A DNA stretch of 64,000 nucleotides, from contig JAZQBL010000049.1 in assembly GCA_045545665.1 (NCBI GenBank), positions 8,152-72,151 on the forward strand. Direction: 5' to 3'. A model generated the notes under the pieces. The model was not told where the DNA came from. It saw only the letters and a program-made list of their open reading frames with translations, and did not search any database. The DNA is from RGIG7213 sp045545665. GTDB taxonomy: Bacteria > Bacillota > Clostridia > Oscillospirales > CAG-272. The position numbers and the translations under genes are program-made. The stretch's first letter is position 1. Every line of letters begins with the position of its first letter. Of this stretch, positions 17,193 to 26,075 are shown one piece after another.

Positions 17193-17700
17193 GTATATAA
17201 AAAGAACGGCACAGTGCGGAATCCTTACCGCGCTTGCAATAGTTGTATCAACGTTTGAATCCTTACTGCCGATACAAGCCGTTATACCGCTGCCCGGATT
17301 GAAGCTCGGTATTGCGAATATCGTAACCGTCTACGCTCTTTATTATATAGGAAACAAAGAGGCTTTTATGGTTCTTCTGTGCAGATGCGCCGTCGTCGGT
17401 GTTTTGTTCGGAAATTTTACGTCATTTCTGTTTTCTTTATGTGGCGGAGCGCTTGCGTTTTTTACTATGCTTGCGATGAAAAAGCTCGGTGAAGAAAGAT
17501 TTTCTTTTGTCGGTGTGTCAATATTCGGCGCGGCATCTCATAATACGGGTCAGATATTGGCATCGTGTGCCGTATTAAAAACAACAGGTACGCTTTATTA
17601 TCTGCCGCCGCTTTTGATTGCATCCGTTGTGTGCGGTGCTGTTACCGGAACGGTGCTGTGCCTTTTACCTGAACCCAAAAACCTGAAAATAACAAAATGA
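17182..17700 (+). CDS. Gx transporter family protein (HepS1-like)
   Basis: This membrane protein of 172 residues has about five hydrophobic helices. It belongs to the family named after heptaprenyl diphosphate synthase component I, now grouped with ECF-type S components. The N-terminus QCGILTALAIVVSTFESLLP and the motif PGLKLGIANIVTVYALY are characteristic. The start is TTG with GGAGGTGG about 8 nt upstream, inside the end of the previous gene. Overlap with the genes on both sides shows a tightly coupled operon. Its likely job is uptake or handling of a small hydrophobic or vitamin-like molecule; the substrate is unknown. Confidence 0.87.
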   Translation: MQDKYIKRTAQCGILTALAIVVSTFESLLPIQAVIPLPGLKLGIANIVTVYALYYIGNKEAFMVLLCRCAVVGVLFGNFTSFLFSLCGGALAFFTMLAMKKLGEERFSFVGVSIFGAASHNTGQILASCAVLKTTGTLYYLPPLLIASVVCGAVTGTVLCLLPEPKNLKITK

Positions 17701-18689
17701 AAAAAATAATTTGTATTTTAATTGTGACTGCCGCACTTTTAAATTCGTGTGCCGTGCAGTATGATAACAGCTCGTATTTTGCACTTGATACGTTTATAAC
17801 ACTTAATATACCCGAAAAAAGCGACGTTGACGTTTACAGCATAATTAAACGTTATGAAAGCCTTTTGTCAAAGACAGACGGTAATTCCGAAATATACAAG
17901 ATGAATGAAAGTCCTGAATACGAAGCATCCGATGAAGTTACGGCACTTTTGAAATATGCGCTCGAAATATCCGAAAAAACTTGCGGCGCATTTGATATAA
18001 CGTGCGGTGAACTTATGTCCCTTTGGGATTTCAAAAAAGAAAATCCAAGTCTGCCAAGTGAAGATGAGATAAAAAAAGCACTTTTTTATACGGGATATAA
18101 AAATCTCGCCTTTGACGGAAATAAAATAAAAAAGGACGAAAACATAAAGCTTGACCTCGGCGGTATTGCAAAGGGATACATAGCGGAAAAGTGCGTTGAG
18201 TACCTGCACGAAAACGAAGTGACGAGCGGCTTTTTGAATTTTGGCGGTAACATTGCAATAGTCGGCGAAAAGGAAAACGGCAAAGGCTGGAGCGTTGGTA
18301 TAAAAGATCCTTTGAATACTTCATCGACTGTCGGAAATATCATACTTTCCGACGGATACGTTTCCGTATCGGGGGATTATGAAAGATATTTTGAATACGA
18401 AGGAAAAAAATATCATCATATAATAGATACAAAAACGGGATATCCGGCTGAAACTGATATAATATCAACGGCGGTAATATCAAAAGACGGAACGCTTGCG
18501 GATGCACTTTCAACAGCGCTGTTCGTTATGGGACTCGAAAGATCACTTGAATTTTACAAAGAAAAAACATACGATTTCGAAGCGGTGCTTATCAGCAAAA
18601 ACGGCGAAATTTACATTACAGACGGCATAAAAGACCGATTTACTTTGACAAGTAATGATTATATATTGAAAACGGGGGATGAAAAATGA
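17697..18689 (+). CDS. apbE: FAD:protein FMN transferase (ApbE), lipoprotein
   Basis: ApbE transfers FMN from FAD to a Thr or Ser of exported redox proteins such as RnfG/NqrC-like subunits. The 330-residue protein has a lipobox LLNSC near residue 18, so it works outside the membrane. Family motifs are YFALDTFITLNI, KTCGAFDITCGELM, KLDLGGIAKGYIAEK, GFLNFGGNIAIVG, YHHIIDTKTGYPA, and the metal-site segment near DALSTALFVMGL. It overlaps the genes before and after by ATGA. No FMN-acceptor subunit is visible in the window. Its stop overlaps the start of the CotH protein, an unusual pairing of two protein-modifying enzymes. Confidence 0.95.
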   Translation: MKKIICILIVTAALLNSCAVQYDNSSYFALDTFITLNIPEKSDVDVYSIIKRYESLLSKTDGNSEIYKMNESPEYEASDEVTALLKYALEISEKTCGAFDITCGELMSLWDFKKENPSLPSEDEIKKALFYTGYKNLAFDGNKIKKDENIKLDLGGIAKGYIAEKCVEYLHENEVTSGFLNFGGNIAIVGEKENGKGWSVGIKDPLNTSSTVGNIILSDGYVSVSGDYERYFEYEGKKYHHIIDTKTGYPAETDIISTAVISKDGTLADALSTALFVMGLERSLEFYKEKTYDFEAVLISKNGEIYITDGIKDRFTLTSNDYILKTGDEK

Positions 18690-21600
18690 AGAAAATAATC
18701 ACTTTTTTGCTTTCTTTTTCTATACTTCTTTCTTTTGTATCGTGTACAGATCCTGACAGCGGAGAGTCATCGTTCGACGTGAACGTAACACAACCGAACG
18801 AAGATACAAATAACACGGATTCCACGGATACAAACGAAGGTACACAGACGGAGTACGGCGAGGCGACGGAAGATGAAATAACGTATCCTCCGCTTGAAGA
18901 CCCCGAGGAAGATTCATTTTCAAATATAGTGTTCAAACAGGTGTACGGAACGGGATATAACATCGACACACCGATCTGCTGCAGCTTTATAGAGCTTTAT
19001 AATATCTCGGCAAAAGATATAAATTTAGGAGCCCTGTCGCTTTATTATATGACAGACGGCGACACAGCCTATAAAAAATACGATTTTGAAAGCGATGCTG
19101 TAATAACGGCAGGCGGCAGATATCTTATAAAATGTGCCGACGCAATCGGTGAAAACAAAGAAAAGTACGATACGTCGTATGAAGTCATAAGAATAGAATA
19201 TTATGACGCTGTGTGGGATACAGTAATTGATAATAAAAGTGTGAAGCTTGCCATAGCCGACAAGTCCGCAGCACTTTCACCGTCGGATGATATATCGAAA
19301 AATTCATCCGTATACTCGTATTTTATTGCAAAAGAAGGGGCAGATAGGTCTGACAGAAACGTAATTGACGGACTTTCAAAGCAAAAAGCGGCATACAGAA
19401 AGGAAAATACGATATCATCGGGTTTTAAGACTGTAAACTATTCAACGATGTCGTCTGCCGATATAGCCGACGTGCGCCCGCAGTATTCAGGCGGTGACCG
19501 CAATACGTATATTTCATCTCTCGGTGCAGGAGTTGATTTTTCACACGTCAGCGGATTTTACGATAAAGATTTTGAATTAACGCTGACAGCGCCGAGCGGA
19601 TATAAAATATACTATACGACAGACGGTTCAGACCCCCGTATATCGGGAAAAGAGTACACAGCACCTTTGAAAATATCCTCCCCCTCGTCAAGTATAGGAT
19701 ATCTTACAAATAAAAATTCCGTTCTTTTCAATATATCAAAACCCATTAAGAATACCGTAGGCGGTAACGTTATAAAGGCGTGTGCAAAAAAGGGAAGCAC
19801 GACGTCTGTCGTTGATACCAATTCCTATTTTGTCATTCCGGGTGCAGAAGAGCTTTACAACGTACCGTTTGTATCGTTAAGCCTTGATAAAAACGATTTT
19901 GTCAGTACGGATAAAGGTATATACTATACCGTTATGAAAAATCCTTTTGCAAAAAAGGAAAGAAGGGTGTCGTATCTTGAGATGTTTGAGTCCGACGGAA
20001 CGCTCGTTTCATCGTCATACGTAGAATTGGCGATGAACGGTAACGGCTCGCTCGGTATGGCATCAAAGTCGATGCGTATATATTTTAAATCGGATGCAGA
20101 CCCGACGGTCGTAAATAACCCGTCAAAGCTCAAATACGATATCTTCGAGGGCAGGGCGCAAAACGGTGTTACAGAATATAAAAGACTTATTTTGCGAAAT
20201 TCGGGTAACGATTCAAGCCGTTCGCACCTGCGTGACGGACTTATTCAGACACTTTGCTCGGAAATGAACGTTTCAACTATGGCGTACAGACCCTCGCTCG
20301 TTTTTGTAAACGGTGAATTCTGGGGCGTGTATAATATACGTGAAAGATTTGACAGTAAGTATTTCAAAGAACATTACGGAGTCAGTGAAGAAAATCTTGT
20401 TATGATCGAAGCACCTTCGCCTCTCACAACAGATTGGGACGTTGATGAACCGTACGTGCTCAATGAAGGACAGGCAGGGGATGAAATACCGTATCATCAG
20501 CTTGCTGACTACGTTATCGCAAACGATATGTCGAACGAAACACATTATAAATACGTGTCTGACCGTATGGATATAGACAGTTTTATCGACTTCTTTGTCT
20601 GCAGTATGTATATGTGTAATATCGACTGGCCTACGAATAACGTAAAGGTTTGGAGAAATAAATCCGAGTCCGACCCGTCGGGGCTTGATACAAAATGGCG
20701 GTACGTTATTTGCGATACCGATATGGGTATGGGACTTGAAGGCGATTACGATAAAAATATGTTTGCTCATGCGTTGAACGATTCAACGGTGGCAGGCGGT
20801 ATGATGTGCTCGCTTCTTGAAAACGAAAATTTCAAAAATCAGTTTGTCGAAAGATTTACATACGCTGCCGAAAAGGTGTTTACACCTTCAAAAGCTCTTA
20901 AGGTGTATGATGAATTTTATCAAGTTTTGCAAAATGTGATACAGCTCCATTTTGACCGCTGGCCGAGTGACGGCGGATCAATGAGCAGATGGAATTCCGA
21001 AACGTCATCCGTTAAGGAATTTATCGAAAAACGTCCCGAAAATGCACTGTCATCAATGAAGATGTATTTCGGTATCCAACCGAATGCACTTACGGTAAAC
21101 CTCGACCTTTCAATAGCTGATCTTTACATAAACGGACAGCAAATAACGTCGTCGGGATATAATAAGGTCTTTTCAAACGGTGAAAAGGTTACAGTAAAAA
21201 TAGTTCCCAAACAGGGTTACGTGTTTAAAGGCATGAAGACCGTAACAGACGGCGGAGGAGAAAAAACGTATACAGAACAAAGTATCACGTTTGAAATGAA
21301 CGACAGAATAACGGTCGTAGGACTCGTTGAAAAGTCGGACGTGCAAATAATACCGACGGTCCTTGCAGGCTCGCGCAGTATTTTCGTGCTCGATAAAAAG
21401 GGTAATTTGTACGCCTGGGGCGAAAATGATATAAGACAGTGCGGTATCTGTATTACAAAAACCATAAGAAAACCGATACTCATAATGTCGGGTGTCATTC
21501 AAGTGGAAATGAGCAGAGGAGGAACGGAAGGCGACGCACCTCTTACCGCAATACTGACGTCGTCGGGTGACGTTTATACAGTCGGTAATAATTCCTCAGG

Positions 21601-22381
21601 ACAGCTCGGACGAGACGGTGATGCAACTCTGCTTACGAAGATAAATACGAATATCAAGTTTAAAAAGGTGTCCGCAGGTCTTGATCATTTGTTATTGCTT
21701 TCGGAAAACGGCGACGTGTACGGATGCGGAAATAATTCCTACGGTCAGCTCGGGGCAAATAATTATAAAGGAAACGTCACATCACTTACAAAAATAGCGC
21801 AAGGAGTATCCGATATTGCCGCAGGAAGACGTCATTCGCTTTATATAACGAACGGCGGAAAGCTGTACGCTTTGGGCGATAACAGATGGACGAAAATTTC
21901 ATCTTCCGCACCCGAGGTAATAACGACACCGTATTTGCTTGTAAATGATGCCGCAAAGGTCTATGCAGGACAGCATAATTCACTTTATATAAATAAAAAA
22001 GGTGAGCTTTTCTATTTCGGATGGCGTGATCTTGCAACGTTTACATCAGGACAGTCAAACGGAAAAATGAATAAAATAGCCGATAAAGTCACCTCCGCAT
22101 CTATTATGGACGAACATTTTGTGTATCTTACAAATGACGGAAGCATCTACGGCTTCGGACGTAATGATTACGGACAAATATCGGAGGATAAAAAGACGAG
22201 ATCAACACCGTCACTTATCGCAACCAAATGTGTGTCTGCCTCTGCGGGAACGTACTATACGGCGTATATAACAGAGGGCGGAGAGGTTATCGTAAAAGGC
22301 TCAAATAAATCGGGAGTCATCGGTAACGGCTCTGTATCAAACAATTACACACCGCCGTATACGGCGATGAAAATATCATAA
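18686..22381 (+). CDS. Lipoprotein with lamin-tail domain, CotH kinase and RCC1 propeller
   Basis: This 1231-residue exported lipoprotein (lipobox FVSC near residue 20) carries four parts. After a Thr/Asp-rich linker, a lamin-tail-like domain lies at about 78-235. A chitobiase C-terminal-like beta domain follows at about 283-335 (GYKIYYTTDGSDPRISG). A CotH kinase domain covers about 385-800: LRDGLIQTLCSEM, FVNGEFWGVYNIRERFD, the likely catalytic Asp in MCNIDWPTNNVKVWR near 645, and the metal-binding acidic pair in VICDTDMGMG near 677. Residues 895-1231 hold about seven RCC1-type repeats (LYAWGEND, VYTVGNNSSGQLG, VYGCGNNSYGQLG, IYGFGRNDYGQIS). CotH kinases phosphorylate secreted or spore-coat proteins, and RCC1 propellers bind partners. 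The substrate is unknown. The start overlaps the apbE end. Confidence 0.9.
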   Translation: MKKIITFLLSFSILLSFVSCTDPDSGESSFDVNVTQPNEDTNNTDSTDTNEGTQTEYGEATEDEITYPPLEDPEEDSFSNIVFKQVYGTGYNIDTPICCSFIELYNISAKDINLGALSLYYMTDGDTAYKKYDFESDAVITAGGRYLIKCADAIGENKEKYDTSYEVIRIEYYDAVWDTVIDNKSVKLAIADKSAALSPSDDISKNSSVYSYFIAKEGADRSDRNVIDGLSKQKAAYRKENTISSGFKTVNYSTMSSADIADVRPQYSGGDRNTYISSLGAGVDFSHVSGFYDKDFELTLTAPSGYKIYYTTDGSDPRISGKEYTAPLKISSPSSSIGYLTNKNSVLFNISKPIKNTVGGNVIKACAKKGSTTSVVDTNSYFVIPGAEELYNVPFVSLSLDKNDFVSTDKGIYYTVMKNPFAKKERRVSYLEMFESDGTLVSSSYVELAMNGNGSLGMASKSMRIYFKSDADPTVVNNPSKLKYDIFEGRAQNGVTEYKRLILRNSGNDSSRSHLRDGLIQTLCSEMNVSTMAYRPSLVFVNGEFWGVYNIRERFDSKYFKEHYGVSEENLVMIEAPSPLTTDWDVDEPYVLNEGQAGDEIPYHQLADYVIANDMSNETHYKYVSDRMDIDSFIDFFVCSMYMCNIDWPTNNVKVWRNKSESDPSGLDTKWRYVICDTDMGMGLEGDYDKNMFAHALNDSTVAGGMMCSLLENENFKNQFVERFTYAAEKVFTPSKALKVYDEFYQVLQNVIQLHFDRWPSDGGSMSRWNSETSSVKEFIEKRPENALSSMKMYFGIQPNALTVNLDLSIADLYINGQQITSSGYNKVFSNGEKVTVKIVPKQGYVFKGMKTVTDGGGEKTYTEQSITFEMNDRITVVGLVEKSDVQIIPTVLAGSRSIFVLDKKGNLYAWGENDIRQCGICITKTIRKPILIMSGVIQVEMSRGGTEGDAPLTAILTSSGDVYTVGNNSSGQLGRDGDATLLTKINTNIKFKKVSAGLDHLLLLSENGDVYGCGNNSYGQLGANNYKGNVTSLTKIAQGVSDIAAGRRHSLYITNGGKLYALGDNRWTKISSSAPEVITTPYLLVNDAAKVYAGQHNSLYINKKGELFYFGWRDLATFTSGQSNGKMNKIADKVTSASIMDEHFVYLTNDGSIYGFGRNDYGQISEDKKTRSTPSLIATKCVSASAGTYYTAYITEGGEVIVKGSNKSGVIGNGSVSNNYTPPYTAMKIS

Positions 22382-22424
22382 AACACAGCCGAGGAAGCTT
22401 TAAAGCGACCTCGGCTGTGTTTAT
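22381..22424 (+). terminator. Terminator after the ApbE-CotH operon
   Basis: A 14-bp perfect stem (AAACACAGCCGAGG with its complement) has a 14-nt loop; the T run is short (GTTTAT). The stem starts inside the stop codon. Confidence 0.85.
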
Positions 22425-22446
22425 ACAGGTATGTATTAATTGAAAA

Positions 22447-22475
22447 TTTACAATATATATTTACGGATATATTTA
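22447..22475 (+). promoter_or_regulatory. Candidate promoter of the small LRR protein gene
   Basis: TTTACA and TATTTA are 17 bp apart in an AT-rich stretch; the ATG is about 53 bp downstream. Other AT-rich alignments are possible. Confidence 0.35.
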
Positions 22476-22527
22476 TTATATGATAGTATTTATCGGTGCT
22501 AAATTAACAACAATATCAGGAGGAATT

Positions 22528-23556
22528 ATGAAATTAAAGAAATTATTATCGGTTATTATCTGCATTTTAATGCTGCTGTCTATAGCGGTGTCGGCAGGCG
22601 GTGTTGACGATGAAGACGACTATCCGGAACCGGAAAAGAGCGGTACATGCGGCGCAAATTTACAATGGACGATTGAAGAGGGTACAGCTACATTGGTAAT
22701 ATCCGGCACGGGAGATATGGACGCAGAGCCGTCTTTTAACAAATTTCCCACTTGTGTAACTGTTTGGAACGTCATAATTGAAAGCGGTGTTACAAGCATA
22801 GGAGAAAATGCATTTATATATTGTGAAGATATTAAATCAATAATGATTCCCGACAGCGTGACAAAAATAGCTAAAAACGCATTTGATAATTGCAACAATA
22901 TTGAATCAATAACCGTGGATGCAGCTAATGAAAATTATTTAAGTGATGAACACGGTGTGCTGTTTGACAAAAACAAAACAACACTTATTAAGTATCCGAG
23001 TAAAAGTGAAATAACGTCTTATACGATTCCCGACAGTGTTAAAATTATAGAAAGATTTGCGTTTAAAGACAGTGATAATTTTACGTCGATAATTATCCCC
23101 GAGGGTGTTACCGATATAGGATACCAAGCGTTCAACAGCTGTTCAAATATTACGTCTGTTGAGATACCTAACAGTGTAACGAAAATAAGCGACGAAGCGT
23201 TCAATTATTGCTCGATGATCACTGATATCTATTATGATGGCAATAAAGACCAATGGGATGATATTGATATAGAGTACGGAAACGATTACGTCAAAAAAGG
23301 GAAAATACATTACAGCGTAGTAGATGAAACCGAAGGTGAAAAAACATCCGGTATTACAGAGACTTCCGAAAATTCGCAAGATTCCGAAAAAATAAAAGAA
23401 CCGGTCGTTACAAAAAACAGCGTTGATACGGATAATGGCGGTGAGCAAAAAGAAAACGGAATATCAAAATCATCGCTTATAGTGATCGTAGCCGCTGTGG
23501 CACTCGTCTTATTCGGCGCAGTAAGCTTTATAGTTTATAAACGTAAGCGAGCATAA
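22528..23556 (+). CDS. Membrane-anchored BspA-type leucine-rich repeat protein
   Basis: This is a 342-residue surface protein. The ATG at 22528 has AGGAGG 5 nt upstream and starts a signal peptide (about 1-25); earlier ATGs lack one. BspA-type repeats (ENAFIYCEDIKSIMIPDSV, NAFDNCNNIESITV, QAFNSCSNITSVEIPNSV) run from about 75 to 250. An early segment CGANLQWTIEEGTATLVISGTGDM is the domain that often starts such proteins. A Glu/Ser/Thr-rich stalk leads to a transmembrane helix (about 312-335) and a KRKRA tail. There is no dockerin and no LPXTG. Its own terminator shows it is monocistronic. It may be an adhesin; the ligand is unknown. Confidence 0.88.
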   Translation: MKLKKLLSVIICILMLLSIAVSAGGVDDEDDYPEPEKSGTCGANLQWTIEEGTATLVISGTGDMDAEPSFNKFPTCVTVWNVIIESGVTSIGENAFIYCEDIKSIMIPDSVTKIAKNAFDNCNNIESITVDAANENYLSDEHGVLFDKNKTTLIKYPSKSEITSYTIPDSVKIIERFAFKDSDNFTSIIIPEGVTDIGYQAFNSCSNITSVEIPNSVTKISDEAFNYCSMITDIYYDGNKDQWDDIDIEYGNDYVKKGKIHYSVVDETEGEKTSGITETSENSQDSEKIKEPVVTKNSVDTDNGGEQKENGISKSSLIVIVAAVALVLFGAVSFIVYKRKRA

Positions 23557-23577
23557 TTCTATAAAATATAACAGAAT

Positions 23578-23614
23578 ATCCCAACCGATTGTAAAAATCA
23601 GTTGGGATTTTTTA
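23578..23614 (+). terminator. Terminator of the small LRR protein gene
   Basis: ATCCCAAC pairs with GTTGGGAT, with an inner GATT/AATC, then TTTTTT. Confidence 0.9.
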
Positions 23615-23615
23615 T

Positions 23616-23651
23616 ACAAAAAACCGACTCAAACGGAAATTTGAGTCGGTT
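23616..23651 (-). terminator. Terminator of the Gfo/Idh oxidoreductase gene
   Basis: On the minus strand a 12-bp stem AACCGACTCAAA with its complement is followed by a T run. It lies back to back with the plus-strand terminator. Confidence 0.9.
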
Positions 23652-23663
23652 AGGAAAATCTTA

Positions 23664-24824
23664 TCAGATCTCGGGGATATCGATCTCGATCTCACGGCCG
23701 AGTTCAGCGGAACGGAATATACCGTCGATGATAGCCTGGTTGTAGATGATCTCACTTGAAGGAACAGGAGCGGGTGTGCCGTTCTTGATAGCGTCAAGGA
23801 ACGAACGGATCTTCATATCGAAGAGCGAATCCTTGCCTGCTTCTGAAGCGAGCGGAACCTTTGTTTCTGTCTGCTTACCGCAAAGGTCGTGATACAGTGT
23901 CATAGCACCGCCGACTGTACCGTTCCAGCATTCTGTGGAAGGAATACGGAGCGCGCCCTTCTTACCGAAGATTATCGTATCACCGGGTGTGTCAGCATGC
24001 ATTGCCCATGAAATACGGAAGTCAAGAACGATACCGCCTTCAAGTCTTATAAATGCTGCTGCGAAGTCATCAACACCGAATTTTGCAGCATATTCGGGGC
24101 AGGGCATATATTCGGGGTTAGTGCCGAAGAAGTCGGACTTGTAACCGGAAACCGTGATAGGCTTCGGATATCCGATAGCGTTAAGCACCATATCGAGCGA
24201 GTAGCATCCGATATCGCCGAGTGCGCCGATACCTGCTGTTTCTTTTTCGATGAACGACGTGCCGAAAGGAGTAGGTATACCGCGTCTTCTTCCGCCGCCT
24301 GTCTGAATGTAGTAAATTTCACCGAGTGCGCCGCTTTCAACGATCTTCTTTATCATCTTCATATTGTCGTCGAAACGGGGCTGGAAGCCTATTGAAAGAA
24401 CCTTGCCGCTCTTCTTTTCAGCACGGCAGATAGCAACTGCCTCGTCAAGAGTTACGCACATAGGCTTTTCAAGCAATACGTTTACACCCTTTTCAAGAGC
24501 ATATATCGTACATTCTGCGTGTGTCATATTATATGTGCAAACGCTTACAGCATCAAGGTCTGTTTCAGCGTCAAGCATTTCTTTGTGTGAAAGATACGTG
24601 CGGACACCTTCAAAACCGTGCTTTTTAAGGAATGCGTCTGCTTTTCCGGGAATAAGATCGGCAGCTGCCACGATCTCAACGTCAGGCATTCTCTTATAGC
24701 TTGCCATATGTGCATCAGCTATCCAGCCTGTACCGATTATTCCTATCTTTAATTTTTTTGAAGCGTCAATTACCGCTTCTTTTTTCTGCTCTGTTTTGTA
24801 AGCATCAAGTATAGATTCAGCCAT
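23664..24824 (-). CDS. Gfo/Idh/MocA-family oxidoreductase
   Basis: This is a 386-residue NAD(P)-dependent dehydrogenase, probably acting on a sugar or inositol derivative. The dinucleotide-binding motif IGIIGTGWIADAHM starts near residue 28. EKPMCVTLDEA with the conserved Lys lies near residue 120. The C-terminal domain includes GGGRRRGIPTPFG and DIGCYSLDMVLNAIGYP, with the conserved Asp in GDIGCY. A 25-residue N-terminal extension (AESILDAYKTEQKKEA) precedes the fold. AAAGGAG lies upstream of the ATG. It has its own promoter and terminator, so it is monocistronic and context does not give the substrate. Confidence 0.9.
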   Translation of the reverse strand: MAESILDAYKTEQKKEAVIDASKKLKIGIIGTGWIADAHMASYKRMPDVEIVAAADLIPGKADAFLKKHGFEGVRTYLSHKEMLDAETDLDAVSVCTYNMTHAECTIYALEKGVNVLLEKPMCVTLDEAVAICRAEKKSGKVLSIGFQPRFDDNMKMIKKIVESGALGEIYYIQTGGGRRRGIPTPFGTSFIEKETAGIGALGDIGCYSLDMVLNAIGYPKPITVSGYKSDFFGTNPEYMPCPEYAAKFGVDDFAAAFIRLEGGIVLDFRISWAMHADTPGDTIIFGKKGALRIPSTECWNGTVGGAMTLYHDLCGKQTETKVPLASEAGKDSLFDMKIRSFLDAIKNGTPAPVPSSEIIYNQAIIDGIFRSAELGREIEIDIPEI

Positions 24825-24854
24825 TGTAATTATCTCCTTTCAGGCGTTTAGAAT

Positions 24855-24883
24855 ATTGTATCACATTAATTCGCAAAATGCAA
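24855..24883 (-). promoter_or_regulatory. Promoter of the Gfo/Idh gene
   Basis: Reading on the minus strand, TTGCAT and TACAAT are 17 bp apart, with TGA directly before the -10 box. The start codon is about 31 bp downstream. Confidence 0.65.
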
Positions 24884-24951
24884 TGTTTTTACAAAAATAT
24901 TTATTACTTTTATTTTTAACCGTAAGTTTACGATAAATGCGAAAAAAAATA

Positions 24952-24979
24952 TTGACAAAACTGAAAAATGTGATATTAT
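24952..24979 (+). promoter_or_regulatory. Promoter of the small membrane protein gene
   Basis: A perfect TTGACA and TATTAT are 16 bp apart with a TGA extension before the -10 box. This is the best sigma-A promoter match in the window. Confidence 0.75.
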
Positions 24980-25009
24980 GGATATATTACAGTTATGGGG
25001 TGTAATTTA

Positions 25010-25444
25010 ATGAAAAAGAAATGGGCTTTTGTTTACGAAAGGCTTAAAACGGGCTCTCTCATTTTTACGGTGTTTTTGTTTTTTTTGACTCTGTTATCTG
25101 AGAGTATGCACATAAAAGTACCGTATATTGCGATGTTTAACTACATTGTTCTGTTTATGTTTTCTATGGCGACAGCGTTTATAAATCTCGTCTTTAAGAT
25201 CAAAAAAGTCGGGTTTCAAGTAAGGTTATTGCTTCACGCTGTTCTTATGATGATAAACGTATGCTTGCTGTTCTACTTCAACGGTATGTCCGTAAGCGGC
25301 GCACATATGACGCCGAAGACGCTTGTGGTCATCATAACCGCCGTTGCAATCGTTTACGCACTTGTGGATGCGGTCGTTCTTGTTATAAGCTTGTTTACTA
25401 AATCAAAGGGCGAGGAAGAATATTCCCCGATGTTCAAAAAATAA
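25010..25444 (+). CDS. Four-helix membrane protein of unknown function
   Basis: I do not recognise a family. The protein of 144 residues has about four hydrophobic helices (about 15-35, 41-63, 70-90 and 104-130), short loops and a charged tail (KSKGEEEYSPMFKK). The ATG at 25010 is chosen because GGGGTG lies 7 nt upstream; an in-frame ATG 15 nt earlier has no ribosome site. It comes 25 bp before a CDP-alcohol phosphatidyltransferase gene and shares its promoter, so a role in membrane lipid metabolism is possible but unproven. Confidence 0.75.
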   Translation: MKKKWAFVYERLKTGSLIFTVFLFFLTLLSESMHIKVPYIAMFNYIVLFMFSMATAFINLVFKIKKVGFQVRLLLHAVLMMINVCLLFYFNGMSVSGAHMTPKTLVVIITAVAIVYALVDAVVLVISLFTKSKGEEEYSPMFKK

Positions 25445-25469
25445 AATTTCAGTATTTGTTTAAGGTAAA

Positions 25470-26030
25470 ATGAAAGAAAAAATATTAACCGTTCCAAATA
25501 TAATTACGTCGTTCAGAATTTTAGGTTCATTGATATTGCTTTTGTTCATTGAACCGTTCACACGTGAGTTTTTTGTGCTTTATACCCTGTGCGGATTAAG
25601 CGACGTTGTTGACGGTATTGTTGCAAGAGCTACGAAGTCAACGACGGAATTCGGTTCAAAGCTTGACAGCGTTGCCGATCTTTTATTCTATTTCGTGATG
25701 TTTATATGCATTATCGAAAAGCTTCTTGAAAGACTTCCGCTTTTTGTCTGGATTATGGGAATATCCGCCGTTGTAATAAGAATTGCTTCTTATCTTACCG
25801 CGGCGATAAAATATCACCGCTTTGCATCAATACATACGTATATGAACAAAGCAACCGGTGCTGTTATTTTCACCGTACCGTATTTCATATTGACAAACTT
25901 TCTTGTCGCTGTGTGTGTTTTACTCGGCATTGTGACGATAATCGCATCTCTTGAAGAATTGCTGATACATTTGACGTCGAAAAAATACGACCCGAGCAGA
26001 AAAACCATATTAAGACCTGCAGCTGTTTAA
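25470..26030 (+). CDS. CDP-alcohol phosphatidyltransferase
   Basis: This 186-residue integral membrane enzyme transfers a phosphatidyl group from CDP-diacylglycerol to an alcohol. The family signature D-G-x2-A-R-x8-9-G-x3-D-x3-D is intact: DVVDGIVARATKSTTEFGSKLDSVADL, near residues 46-72. About five hydrophobic helices are visible. It is distinct from the PgsA-like paralogue at 34.6 kb, so the acceptor here may be different, for example serine or inositol phosphate; sequence alone does not decide. It is probably co-transcribed with the preceding membrane protein. Confidence 0.88.
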   Translation: MKEKILTVPNIITSFRILGSLILLLFIEPFTREFFVLYTLCGLSDVVDGIVARATKSTTEFGSKLDSVADLLFYFVMFICIIEKLLERLPLFVWIMGISAVVIRIASYLTAAIKYHRFASIHTYMNKATGAVIFTVPYFILTNFLVAVCVLLGIVTIIASLEELLIHLTSKKYDPSRKTILRPAAV

Positions 26031-26035
26031 AAACA

Positions 26036-26075
26036 AAACGGTAACCGATTTTCATCGGCTACCGTTTATTTTTTT
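26036..26075 (+). terminator. Terminator between convergent genes
   Basis: AAACGGTAACCGAT and ATCGGCTACCGTTT form a 14-bp stem with one mismatch, followed by a T run. The A run on the other side is short, so it mainly serves the plus-strand operon and may help the minus-strand metY. Confidence 0.85.

Noticed and set aside
21370..22380. Tandem DNA repeat or CRISPR-like array
   Set aside because: The repetition is of RCC1 protein repeats with diverged DNA; there are no identical direct repeats with spacers.
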